A stretch of 5,018 nt of DNA from an uncultured Sulfurovum sp. (GTDB lineage Bacteria; Campylobacterota; Campylobacteria; Campylobacterales; Sulfurovaceae), in assembly GCA_902727905.1 (NCBI GenBank), contig CACVAR010000227.1, positions 1 through 5,018 of the forward strand, in the 5' to 3' direction. This document shows positions 1 to 5,018 of this stretch, in pieces. The notes beneath the pieces were generated by a model. That model searched no databases and was not told the origin of the DNA. It worked only from the letters and a program-made list of their open reading frames with translations. Numbering within the stretch: position 1 is the stretch's first letter; each line of letters starts with the position of its first letter. The translations under genes were made by a program, and so were the position numbers.

Positions 1-52
1 TAAATTCTAAATATTAGAGGAAATTTGAATAATAAGGGTATTTTAGTAACTT

Positions 53-84
53 TTATTGATTAATAAATCTATATTAATCAATAA
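53..84 (-). terminator. Perfect 13-bp inverted repeat after fixH, possible transcription end
   Basis: Positions 53-65 and 72-84 are exact reverse complements (TTATTGATTAATA on the plus strand) with a six-base loop. It lies 26 bases after the stop of the last operon gene, where a terminator would be expected. The stem is almost all A-T and no long T-run follows on either strand, so it is not a typical intrinsic terminator. A protein-binding palindrome is the alternative. Confidence 0.4.
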
Positions 85-110
85 GGTACATAAATAAGAG
101 TTTTTTTATC

Positions 111-668
111 TTATTTAGTTAGGTATGATGAAACTTCTGAATAACCAATTAAGCCATCAATTTCTACTTTTAAAACGAGCGTGTAACGACCTTCTTTTTC
201 TAGTTCAACTACTTTAGTAGTATAATACCCATCTTTGTAGCTAACATTCTCTTCTAAATAGTCATCATTTCTACTGTGTGGGCGTGTTATTTGAAAAGTT
301 ACTTTAGCCGTATCGATAGCTTTCATACTATGGTTTGTAACTGAGTATTTAAAACTATTTGATCCAGCAGTTAATTTAATAGGAGCTTTTTGAGCTCTTT
401 TTGCATTAGTATTTTGTTGCTCATCATTTAATTGTATAAGCTCAGTATCTTTAATAGTAATTTTGTAAAGAGCATTAAATTTTTCTTCAAGCTCCATAAT
501 CTCATTAATGTTCATGTCAGCCATTTGATACTTTAGCATGTAGTTATTTGATTCATGTACGGGTACAGAAACAGCTTGTTTAACTGTCCAAATAACCATG
601 GAAATACCAAAGCCAAGTATTCCGATTACAAAGAGAAACCAAAATCTATTTTGATTTTTTTTAGTCAT
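111..668 (-). CDS. FixH-like cbb3 oxidase assembly protein (CcoH/FixH)
   Basis: Probable assembly or stability factor for the cbb3 oxidase. In other bacteria CcoH/FixH is a single-span membrane protein needed for formation of the complex. The 185-residue product has a basic N-terminus, one membrane helix (about 9-28), then KQAVSVPVHESNNYMLKYQ (30-48), which fits the region after the helix in FixH proteins. A polar linker rich in E, K, N and Q (about 49-98) leads to a C-terminal beta-rich domain (about 99-183). That domain contains VTFQITRPHSRNDD and a GRYTLVLKVEIDG strand, in line with the immunoglobulin-like fold expected for FixH. The match is divergent, so the function is likely but not certain. 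The ATG is set by GAGGA at 675-679, six bases upstream and inside the preceding gene. It is the last gene of the operon in this window. Confidence 0.75.
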   Translation of the reverse strand: MTKKNQNRFWFLFVIGILGFGISMVIWTVKQAVSVPVHESNNYMLKYQMADMNINEIMELEEKFNALYKITIKDTELIQLNDEQQNTNAKRAQKAPIKLTAGSNSFKYSVTNHSMKAIDTAKVTFQITRPHSRNDDYLEENVSYKDGYYTTKVVELEKEGRYTLVLKVEIDGLIGYSEVSSYLTK

Positions 669-1293
669 TTTTTTTCCTCATTACCATAGGGCGTATTAAA
701 TAAATCCAAGTTACTAAGACAAGACCAATAAGTACAATAACTCTTAAGATGGAGATAAGCGTTCTAGTATCATTGGGGATGGTTGTTGTCATTTTGACCT
801 CTTTAGCATCTGCAATGTTATCTGCAAGTTCTGAATAGGCTTGGATAACCCCAATATTTTGTTTGTCTTCTTTTGAGTTTTTATCTTTTACGGTAATAAC
901 ATTTAGACCAGAGTCACGCACGTCAGAATAGTCATAGAGTTTTGAAACACTGTCAGAAGAAGGGATGATACCTATACGCCCAGTAGATTTATTATTTTGG
1001 GTGATAAGTGCATTGGGTGCAAATATATAGAGTACATAAGGTACTTTCATATTTTTTTCATACTTTTTTGAATATTCCACTAAGTTAAATCCAACAGGAA
1101 ATGCTTCATTTGTGGTTAAAACATAAGCGTTAATCGTTGTTTTAGTTAATAATTCATTTCCCATTTTATCTATGAGTTCAATGGCTTCAGGCTTTAAAGT
1201 GTCATCTTTGAGTACAAAAGGAGAGGAATTAATAAATAAGGGAAGAAGAAAAGCGAGAAGTATCACTTTTCTAGATTTGAATATGCTTGGCAT
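661..1293 (-). CDS. Membrane-anchored periplasmic protein, possibly TPM-like, in the cbb3 operon
   Basis: Function unknown. With the ATG at 1293 the product has 210 residues. A basic N-terminus (KSRK) and a hydrophobic segment (about 10-26) look like a signal peptide or anchor. A soluble domain of about 150 residues follows, then a C-terminal membrane helix (about 183-200) and a short basic cytoplasmic tail, RKKND. In the soluble part a strand INAYVLTTN (54-62), a helix with EYSKKYEKN, a strand YVLYIFAP (86-93), a strand GRIGIIPSS (105-113) and a late helix (145-164) follow in the order seen in TPM domains. The signal-domain-anchor layout also fits TPM proteins. This match is by eye and uncertain. 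A TTG nine bases earlier (1302) would add three residues, but neither start has a clear ribosome binding site. ATG is preferred because it lies one base after the preceding stop, which suggests coupled translation. The 3' end overlaps fixH by eight bases. Confidence 0.8.
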   Translation of the reverse strand: MPSIFKSRKVILLAFLLPLFINSSPFVLKDDTLKPEAIELIDKMGNELLTKTTINAYVLTTNEAFPVGFNLVEYSKKYEKNMKVPYVLYIFAPNALITQNNKSTGRIGIIPSSDSVSKLYDYSDVRDSGLNVITVKDKNSKEDKQNIGVIQAYSELADNIADAKEVKMTTTIPNDTRTLISILRVIVLIGLVLVTWIYLIRPMVMRKKND

Positions 1294-1294
1294 A

Positions 1295-1396
1295 TTAACC
1301 AACGTAAAGAAGGTTGTTTACAACTGATAGGTAAACAGCAACAATAGCTGATCCTACCATACAAGCGATTAAGATTTTGTCCATGTATTTAATCAT
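1295..1396 (-). CDS. 33-residue single-helix membrane protein (small ORF)
   Basis: A short reading frame of 33 codons plus stop that fills the gap between the DUF4006 gene and the next gene. It reads MIKYMDKILIACMVGSAIVA and then VYLSVVNNLLYVG. It has a short basic/polar head, a hydrophobic helix (about residues 8-26) and a short tail. An AAAGGA ribosome binding site lies six bases before the ATG, at 1403-1408. The start is 13 bases after the DUF4006 stop, and the stop is followed after a single base by the next ATG (TAATATG). The good ribosome binding site, tight spacing and helix-forming composition support a real gene, although its length makes automatic annotation likely to miss it. Function is not recognisable; a small subunit or assembly aid of the oxidase is a guess from context. 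Confidence 0.72.
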   Translation of the reverse strand: MIKYMDKILIACMVGSAIVAVYLSVVNNLLYVG

Positions 1397-1409
1397 AGTT
1401 TATCCTTTG

Positions 1410-1652
1410 TTATTGTTCTGACTTAGGAGACTGGAAAGAGTATTGTCTTTGTTGCTCCAAATCAGCTATCATTTTAACATTATTTATGTCTCTAATTGGT
1501 CCTTCATCATAAGGTGCTGCTGCTCCATAACGATATGTTACAACAACTGCCAGTTGAAGGAAAATTAATACAGCAATCAATAAGAGAACTGCAATAAGCA
1601 TACCTGGAAGACCATGAATACTCCAAATGCTTCTTTTTGTATTTTCTGCCAT
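1410..1652 (-). CDS. DUF4006 family small membrane protein
   Basis: Function unknown. The 80-residue product has a short polar N-terminus, the stretch SIHGLPGMLIAV leading into one membrane helix (about 17-40), and a polar C-terminal half. That half contains GAAAPYDEGPIRDINNVK and a glutamine-rich end. Size, the xGLPGMLIAV-type entry into the helix and the position directly after ccoP fit the DUF4006 family. From memory, that family is found in epsilonproteobacteria next to cbb3 oxidase genes. It starts nine bases after ccoP with AAGGAG five bases upstream of the ATG, so it is made together with the oxidase. By location it may be an accessory subunit or assembly factor of the cbb3 complex, but this is inference; nothing in the sequence suggests a catalytic or metal-binding site. 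Confidence 0.85.
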   Translation of the reverse strand: MAENTKRSIWSIHGLPGMLIAVLLLIAVLIFLQLAVVVTYRYGAAAPYDEGPIRDINNVKMIADLEQQRQYSFQSPKSEQ

Positions 1653-1661
1653 TTTAACTCC

Positions 1662-2549
1662 TTATTGTGCTATTGACTGGATGTAAGCAGTCAATGCTTT
1701 TGTTTGAATAGGGGTAATCATGGTTTTAAATGAAGGCATTTCACCAATTATACCTTTTTTACCATGTTGTAATGTTTGCGTCATAAGTATGTTGTCATAA
1801 CCTGTAAGGTCTGGTGACATACCATTGTTACCTTTTGAATCTGCACCATGACATGAAGTACAAGAGGCATAAGCTGCAGGTGCTTCACCTTTTAGGCCAC
1901 CAGCAATATATTCTGCAATATCTTCAGCATCTTGACCCGATGCCATACCTGGAGGCATCATACCCATTGGATATTTTAATTGGTTTGAACCATTTTTAAT
2001 AACATCTAAGATTTGTGCTTTTGACATTCTTTTAGTCAAATCTTGTGCTTTACCTGAAAGTCCATCACCTGTGTTACCATGACATGGAGCACACTGTACA
2101 AAGTAAAGTGATTTACCCATATTTGTTAACACTTCAGGTGTTGCATTTTCAAATTTCTTTTCATATTTCTCTTTATGCTGAAGTACAGCTTCGTTGTATT
2201 CACCAATTTGACTGTACTGATCTACAGGGTAACCCACAAGTCCATACCACATCGACCAAAAAAATACAGCTAAGAAGGTATAGGCCCAACCGGATGGTAA
2301 TTCGTTGGTTCTTTCACCAATACCATCCCAGTTGTCCTCCATGAGTTCACCTGTAGCTGTGTCAGTTTTCATTTGCCCAATGTATTTAGTTGTTACATAA
2401 GCTGTAATTACTGCAATTGATATTGCCCCACCCATTGTAATGGCATTTACTTGGTCTGTTAAGTCAATGTCCATGCTTGTTACAACATAAATTGTTGCAA
2501 GGATAAGTATTACAGCAAATCCTAATGCTTTTATTGTTAATGCATTCAT
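1662..2549 (-). CDS. ccoP: cbb3-type cytochrome c oxidase subunit III, dihaem cytochrome c (CcoP)
   Basis: Dihaem membrane cytochrome c that is the electron entry point of the cbb3 oxidase, handing electrons to CcoO. The 295-residue protein has two haem c motifs, CAPCH (C153, C156, H157) and CTSCH (C230, C233, H234). Methionine ligands are likely among M195-M198 in YPMGMMPPG for the first haem, and M271 in GEMPSF for the second. The EDNWDGIGERTNELPSGW segment (71-88) is the CcoP signature ahead of the last membrane helix (about 88-107), and YPVDQYSQIGEYNE follows it. Hydrophobic segments are visible at about 5-25, 37-54 and 88-107, one more than the usual one or two. The ATG is preceded by AAGGAG eight bases upstream, inside ccoQ, and the two genes overlap by four bases. 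The DUF4006 gene follows nine bases after the stop. Confidence 0.97.
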   Translation of the reverse strand: MNALTIKALGFAVILILATIYVVTSMDIDLTDQVNAITMGGAISIAVITAYVTTKYIGQMKTDTATGELMEDNWDGIGERTNELPSGWAYTFLAVFFWSMWYGLVGYPVDQYSQIGEYNEAVLQHKEKYEKKFENATPEVLTNMGKSLYFVQCAPCHGNTGDGLSGKAQDLTKRMSKAQILDVIKNGSNQLKYPMGMMPPGMASGQDAEDIAEYIAGGLKGEAPAAYASCTSCHGADSKGNNGMSPDLTGYDNILMTQTLQHGKKGIIGEMPSFKTMITPIQTKALTAYIQSIAQ

Positions 2550-2767
2550 TTATTTTGCTCCTTCGTATTATCTCTTTCGGAAGCGACTTTATCTTCTACT
2601 GGAGGACTGTCGATGTTGTCATCAAGTGCAATTCTTCCATACTTTTCAAAGTCTCTCTCGCCTTTTTTTTCAGATCTGTAGAGGTATATAATATACCAAT
2701 ACAGAATGATTGTTAAAAAAATGGTCAAGAAGAACATGCCATAACCTTGTATATCCTGAATGTCCAT
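2546..2767 (-). CDS. ccoQ: cbb3-type oxidase small subunit, CcoQ/FixQ type
   Basis: Small accessory subunit, known in other bacteria to stabilise the cbb3 complex and its contact with CcoP. The 73-residue product has one membrane helix (about residues 10-31, rich in aromatic residues), then YRSEKKGERDFEKYG and a strongly charged tail of about 40 residues. The tail should be cytoplasmic because of the basic residues right after the helix. Identification rests on size, single-helix design and position between ccoO and ccoP, because the family is poorly conserved in sequence. It starts 10 bases after ccoO with AAGGAG nine bases or so upstream of the ATG. Its end overlaps the ccoP start by four bases (ATGA), which suggests coupled translation. 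The tail is longer than in many CcoQ proteins. Confidence 0.88.
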   Translation of the reverse strand: MDIQDIQGYGMFFLTIFLTIILYWYIIYLYRSEKKGERDFEKYGRIALDDNIDSPPVEDKVASERDNTKEQNK

Positions 2768-2777
2768 TTTCTGCTCC

Positions 2778-3446
2778 TTACTTTAAGCTGTTAAGATAAG
2801 CAATCATTGCTACGATTTCTGGTACTTCACCATTCGCAATTGCTTTTTTAACACCTTCATCTTTCATATCATCAGCAATTTTTTTAGCATCAGCTAAAAC
2901 TTTTGGACGATGTGCTTCCCATGCTACTCTGGTTCTTTTAAATTCAGGACCATAAGGAGTAAAGAATGCATTTTTAACCGTTACAGCTTCTGCGTAAGCA
3001 GATTCTATGTCAGCAACATTTGTAAACATGTGTTTATACGCTGGCATAATTGAACCAGGTACCATTGCTTGTGGATCTAACATGTGATTTTCATGCCAGT
3101 CTGTTGTACGGTAGTTACCTACACGGTGTAAGTCTGGACCTGTTCTTTTAGAACCCCAAAGGAAAGGTCTATCGTACGCATATTCACCAGAAAGTGAGTA
3201 TTTACCATAACGGTCTGTTTCAGACTTAAATGGACGAATCATTTGTGAGTGACAAGCAATACAGTTGTCTTTCACATAAATATTTTTACCTGCAAGTTCT
3301 AAAACAGTTTTAGGTTTTTCTGTCGCTAAAGGACGGGCAGCCTGTGCAAAGTTTGGAACGATTTCAAGTAATCCTGCAAATGAGATAACAACTGATATCA
3401 TCAAAGCAAAATAAAATGGATTTTTTTCTAACCAATGAAAAAACAT
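2778..3446 (-). CDS. ccoO: cbb3-type cytochrome c oxidase subunit II, monohaem cytochrome c (CcoO)
   Basis: Membrane-anchored cytochrome c that passes electrons from CcoP to haem b of CcoN; the haem domain lies in the periplasm. The 222-residue protein begins with a hydrophobic anchor (about residues 11-30) that is not followed by an obvious cleavage site. It carries one haem c motif, CIACH (C62, C65, H66), followed by SQMIRPF, a stretch typical of CcoO. M134 in GSIMPAY is the likely second axial haem ligand. The WGSKRTGPDLHRVG segment (97-110) and the WHENHMLDPQ segment (117-126) are also characteristic of this subunit. The length is normal for the family. The start ATG follows AGGAGG by eight bases. 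The gene lies 13 bases after ccoN, and its stop codon overlaps the ribosome binding site of ccoQ. Confidence 0.98.
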   Translation of the reverse strand: MFFHWLEKNPFYFALMISVVISFAGLLEIVPNFAQAARPLATEKPKTVLELAGKNIYVKDNCIACHSQMIRPFKSETDRYGKYSLSGEYAYDRPFLWGSKRTGPDLHRVGNYRTTDWHENHMLDPQAMVPGSIMPAYKHMFTNVADIESAYAEAVTVKNAFFTPYGPEFKRTRVAWEAHRPKVLADAKKIADDMKDEGVKKAIANGEVPEIVAMIAYLNSLK

Positions 3447-3459
3447 AATTTCTACCTCC

Positions 3460-4926
3460 TTATGCCATAGGTGTTCTAAACTGTGGTTCTTCAGTAAGTT
3501 TTCTACCAGCAGTTATTGTTTTATACATGTTGTAAGCAAACAGAATAAATCCTGCTGTATATAGAACACCTGAAACACCTCTAATCACATAGTATGGGTG
3601 AAGTACAGTTACTGTATCGATAAAGCTGTATACTAGGTTACCATACTCATCAACTGCTCTCCACATCATACCTTGTGTAATACCTGCAATCCACATAGAT
3701 GTGAAGTAAAGTACAACAGCTGTAGTTTGCATCCAAAATTGGATACCCATTAATTTTTTAGAGTAAATTTCTCTTTTCCACATACGTGGTGCCATATGGA
3801 ATAGTGCTGCCATCGTCATGAATACAACCCAACCAAGTACACCGTCATGAACGTGCCCAGGAATCCAGTCAGTAAAGTGTGCAATAGCATTAACTGATTT
3901 AATCGCTTGAATAGGACCTTCAATGGTTGATAACATATAGAATGTTGATGCAATAACCATGAATTTAATTAATGGATTCTCTGCTAATTGATTCCACTCA
4001 CCTTTCATAGTCAGTAGCATGTTAATTGCCGAGCCCCATGATGGTAAAATAAGAACGATTGAGAAGGCTGAACCCATTGTTTGCATCCAGTCTGGAACTG
4101 TTGACCATAAAAGGTGGTGAGAACCAGCCCAAAGGTAAACAAACATTAATCCCCAGAAAGAAAGTAGTGACAATTTATAAGAATAAATAGCTTGACCAGA
4201 TTCTTTTGGAAGAAAGTAGTAAATCATACCAACGATTGGTACTGTAAATCCAAATGCAACAGCGTTGTGACCATACCACCACTGTACAAGTGCATCATTT
4301 GTTCCTGAATACATTGATACTGAATGATGAATAGAACCTAAACCTTCAGTTGCAAAGTAAGTTGGGATAGACATGTTGTTAAAAAGGTAAAGCATAGAAA
4401 TACCAAGGAAACATGCTAAGTAATACCAAATAGAAACGTAAAGTGCTTTTTCTCTTCTTATTCCAATCATACCAAAGATATTAATACCCCACATAATCCA
4501 AATGATTACAATTACTATATCAATCCACCATTCGTATTGAGCATATTCTTTACCAGCAGAGATACCAAAAATAAGTGTGATTGTTGCTATTAATGCACCT
4601 ACAAAGTAAAGCCAAAAGTGAATCTTACCCATAATCATTAAAAATCTTGATTCTGCCATAGATACTTTCAACACTCTTTGTGCAAAGTAGTACCAAGTAG
4701 CAAAAACACCAGATACGGTAAACCCAAAAATTACGGTATTGGTATGAACAGGTCTAAGTCTTGAAAATGTTCCGTACTCACCAATCAGATAGTTTAATTC
4801 AGGGAATGCTAGTTGTAGTGCGAGAATGGTTCCCACTAACATACCTAAAAAGCCAAACAAAATAGTTACGTAAGTAAACATTTTTGCGACTGTGTAGTCA
4901 TATTCTAATGCTGCATGTGATTGCAT
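3460..4926 (-). CDS. ccoN: cbb3-type cytochrome c oxidase subunit I (CcoN)
   Basis: Catalytic subunit of the cbb3 oxidase in the inner membrane. It reduces O2 to water at a haem b3/CuB centre and pumps protons. The 488-residue product is almost entirely hydrophobic helices, as expected for about 12 membrane spans. Ligands can be placed by motif: H61 in RPVHTN and H360 for low-spin haem b, H358 in PGHVHDG for haem b3, and H220 in WWYGHN plus H270/H271 in GSHHLLW for CuB. Y264, six residues before H270, is the tyrosine that in cbb3 enzymes is cross-linked to the CuB histidine and comes from a different helix than in A-type oxidases. E336 in STIEGP matches the conserved glutamate near haem b3. 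The motif set appears complete, so the enzyme should be active. Translation starts at an ATG six bases after a near-perfect AAGGAGG. It is the first gene of the operon, and ccoO follows after 13 bases. Confidence 0.98.
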   Translation of the reverse strand: MQSHAALEYDYTVAKMFTYVTILFGFLGMLVGTILALQLAFPELNYLIGEYGTFSRLRPVHTNTVIFGFTVSGVFATWYYFAQRVLKVSMAESRFLMIMGKIHFWLYFVGALIATITLIFGISAGKEYAQYEWWIDIVIVIIWIMWGINIFGMIGIRREKALYVSIWYYLACFLGISMLYLFNNMSIPTYFATEGLGSIHHSVSMYSGTNDALVQWWYGHNAVAFGFTVPIVGMIYYFLPKESGQAIYSYKLSLLSFWGLMFVYLWAGSHHLLWSTVPDWMQTMGSAFSIVLILPSWGSAINMLLTMKGEWNQLAENPLIKFMVIASTFYMLSTIEGPIQAIKSVNAIAHFTDWIPGHVHDGVLGWVVFMTMAALFHMAPRMWKREIYSKKLMGIQFWMQTTAVVLYFTSMWIAGITQGMMWRAVDEYGNLVYSFIDTVTVLHPYYVIRGVSGVLYTAGFILFAYNMYKTITAGRKLTEEPQFRTPMA

Positions 4927-4932
4927 ACATTA

Positions 4933-4939
4933 CCTCCTT
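4933..4939 (-). promoter_or_regulatory. Strong ribosome binding site of ccoN
   Basis: On the minus strand this reads AAGGAGG, close to a perfect complement of the 16S rRNA end, six bases before the ccoN ATG. It decides the start of ccoN: another ATG four bases upstream is out of frame and only two bases from the site. Confidence 0.85.
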
Positions 4940-4948
4940 AAAAATTAT

Positions 4949-4997
4949 GGCTGTAATATTATGATTAAGTTAAAGTTATAATCACCATAATATAGCC
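4949..4997. promoter_or_regulatory. Imperfect inverted repeat upstream of ccoN (possible operator or leader hairpin)
   Basis: The arms are 4949-4968 and 4976-4997, around a short centre. Each arm contains GGCT, ATATTATG and ATTA in the same order, but with a three-base insert at a different place in each arm. It sits 23 bases upstream of the ccoN start, where a promoter operator or a 5' leader structure would be expected. No TTGAT-N4-ATCAA (FNR) site is visible. Function is inference. Confidence 0.4.
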
Positions 4998-5013
4998 TTC
5001 AGTTATAAGTATA
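4975..5013 (-). promoter_or_regulatory. Possible promoter region of the cco operon
   Basis: On the minus strand there are several -10-like hexamers that each differ from TATAAT at one position: TATACT at 5013-5008, TATAAC at 5007-5002 and TATAAC at 4980-4975. No TTGACA-like -35 box is visible, and the window ends just upstream. In AT-rich DNA such hexamers occur by chance, so which one is used, if any, cannot be decided here. Confidence 0.3.
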
Positions 5014-5018
5014 ATACA

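Noticed and set aside
1..52. Search for a further gene or structure at the left edge
   Set aside because: Only short frames and a weak 5-bp palindrome (6-18) are present; nothing supports a gene or RNA.
91..117. Inverted repeat of 9 bp (91-99 with 109-117) with a T7 run in the loop
   Set aside because: It is all but A-T, overlaps the fixH stop codon, and its T-run is in the loop and not after the stem, so it does not make a terminator; such repeats are expected by chance in this base composition.
1814..1999. Plus-strand open frame of 61 codons antisense to ccoP
   Set aside because: It lies wholly inside the confidently identified ccoP gene, has no ribosome binding site of note, and its histidine/leucine-rich translation is typical of an antisense shadow.
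2045..2344. Plus-strand open frame of 99 codons antisense to ccoP
   Set aside because: It is complementary to the first haem motif and last membrane helix of CcoP. The translation is of low complexity, rich in H, L and Q, and resembles no protein family.
2525..2716. Plus-strand open frame of 63 codons antisense to ccoQ and the ccoP start
   Set aside because: It covers the ccoQ region in the opposite direction; its hydrophobic translation is explained by the complement of the ccoQ helix and tail.
4927..5018. FNR/CRP-type or TTAAC-N4-GTTAA-type operator upstream of ccoN
   Set aside because: Sequences such as TTAACTTAA resemble half-sites, but no pair has the right spacing, so a named regulator cannot be assigned.

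Overview
The window is AT-rich and holds one operon, read entirely from the minus strand, for a cbb3-type (C-family) cytochrome c oxidase. This is the high-affinity terminal oxidase that Proteobacteria and Campylobacterota use for microaerobic respiration. The order ccoN-ccoO-ccoQ-ccoP, followed directly by a DUF4006 protein and, further on, a FixH-like protein, points to Campylobacterota (epsilonproteobacteria), perhaps near Arcobacter or Sulfurimonas. That placement rests on gene order, base composition and protein character; no database search was run.

Layout in transcription order (right to left): 5018-4927 is the upstream region, with a strong ribosome binding site and an imperfect inverted repeat. 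ccoN (4926-3460) is the haem-copper catalytic subunit. ccoO (3446-2778) is a monohaem cytochrome c and ccoQ (2767-2546) a small single-helix subunit. ccoP (2549-1662) is a dihaem cytochrome c with an apparent extra N-terminal helix. Next come a DUF4006 membrane protein (1652-1410), a 33-residue membrane ORF that is easily missed (1396-1295), a membrane-anchored protein with a possible TPM-like fold (1293-661), and a FixH-like assembly protein (668-111). The last 110 bases hold no gene, but contain a 13-bp perfect inverted repeat that may mark the end of the operon.

All gaps between genes are 1-13 bases or are overlaps, so the eight genes are probably one transcript. CcoN, CcoO and CcoP form the electron path: soluble or membrane cytochrome c donors, then the c haems of CcoP and CcoO, then haem b, then the haem b3/CuB site in CcoN. 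CcoQ probably stabilises the complex and FixH probably helps assemble it. The three small or uncharacterised genes between ccoP and fixH are the least understood part of the window and the most interesting. No ccoG, ccoI or ccoS gene is present here.
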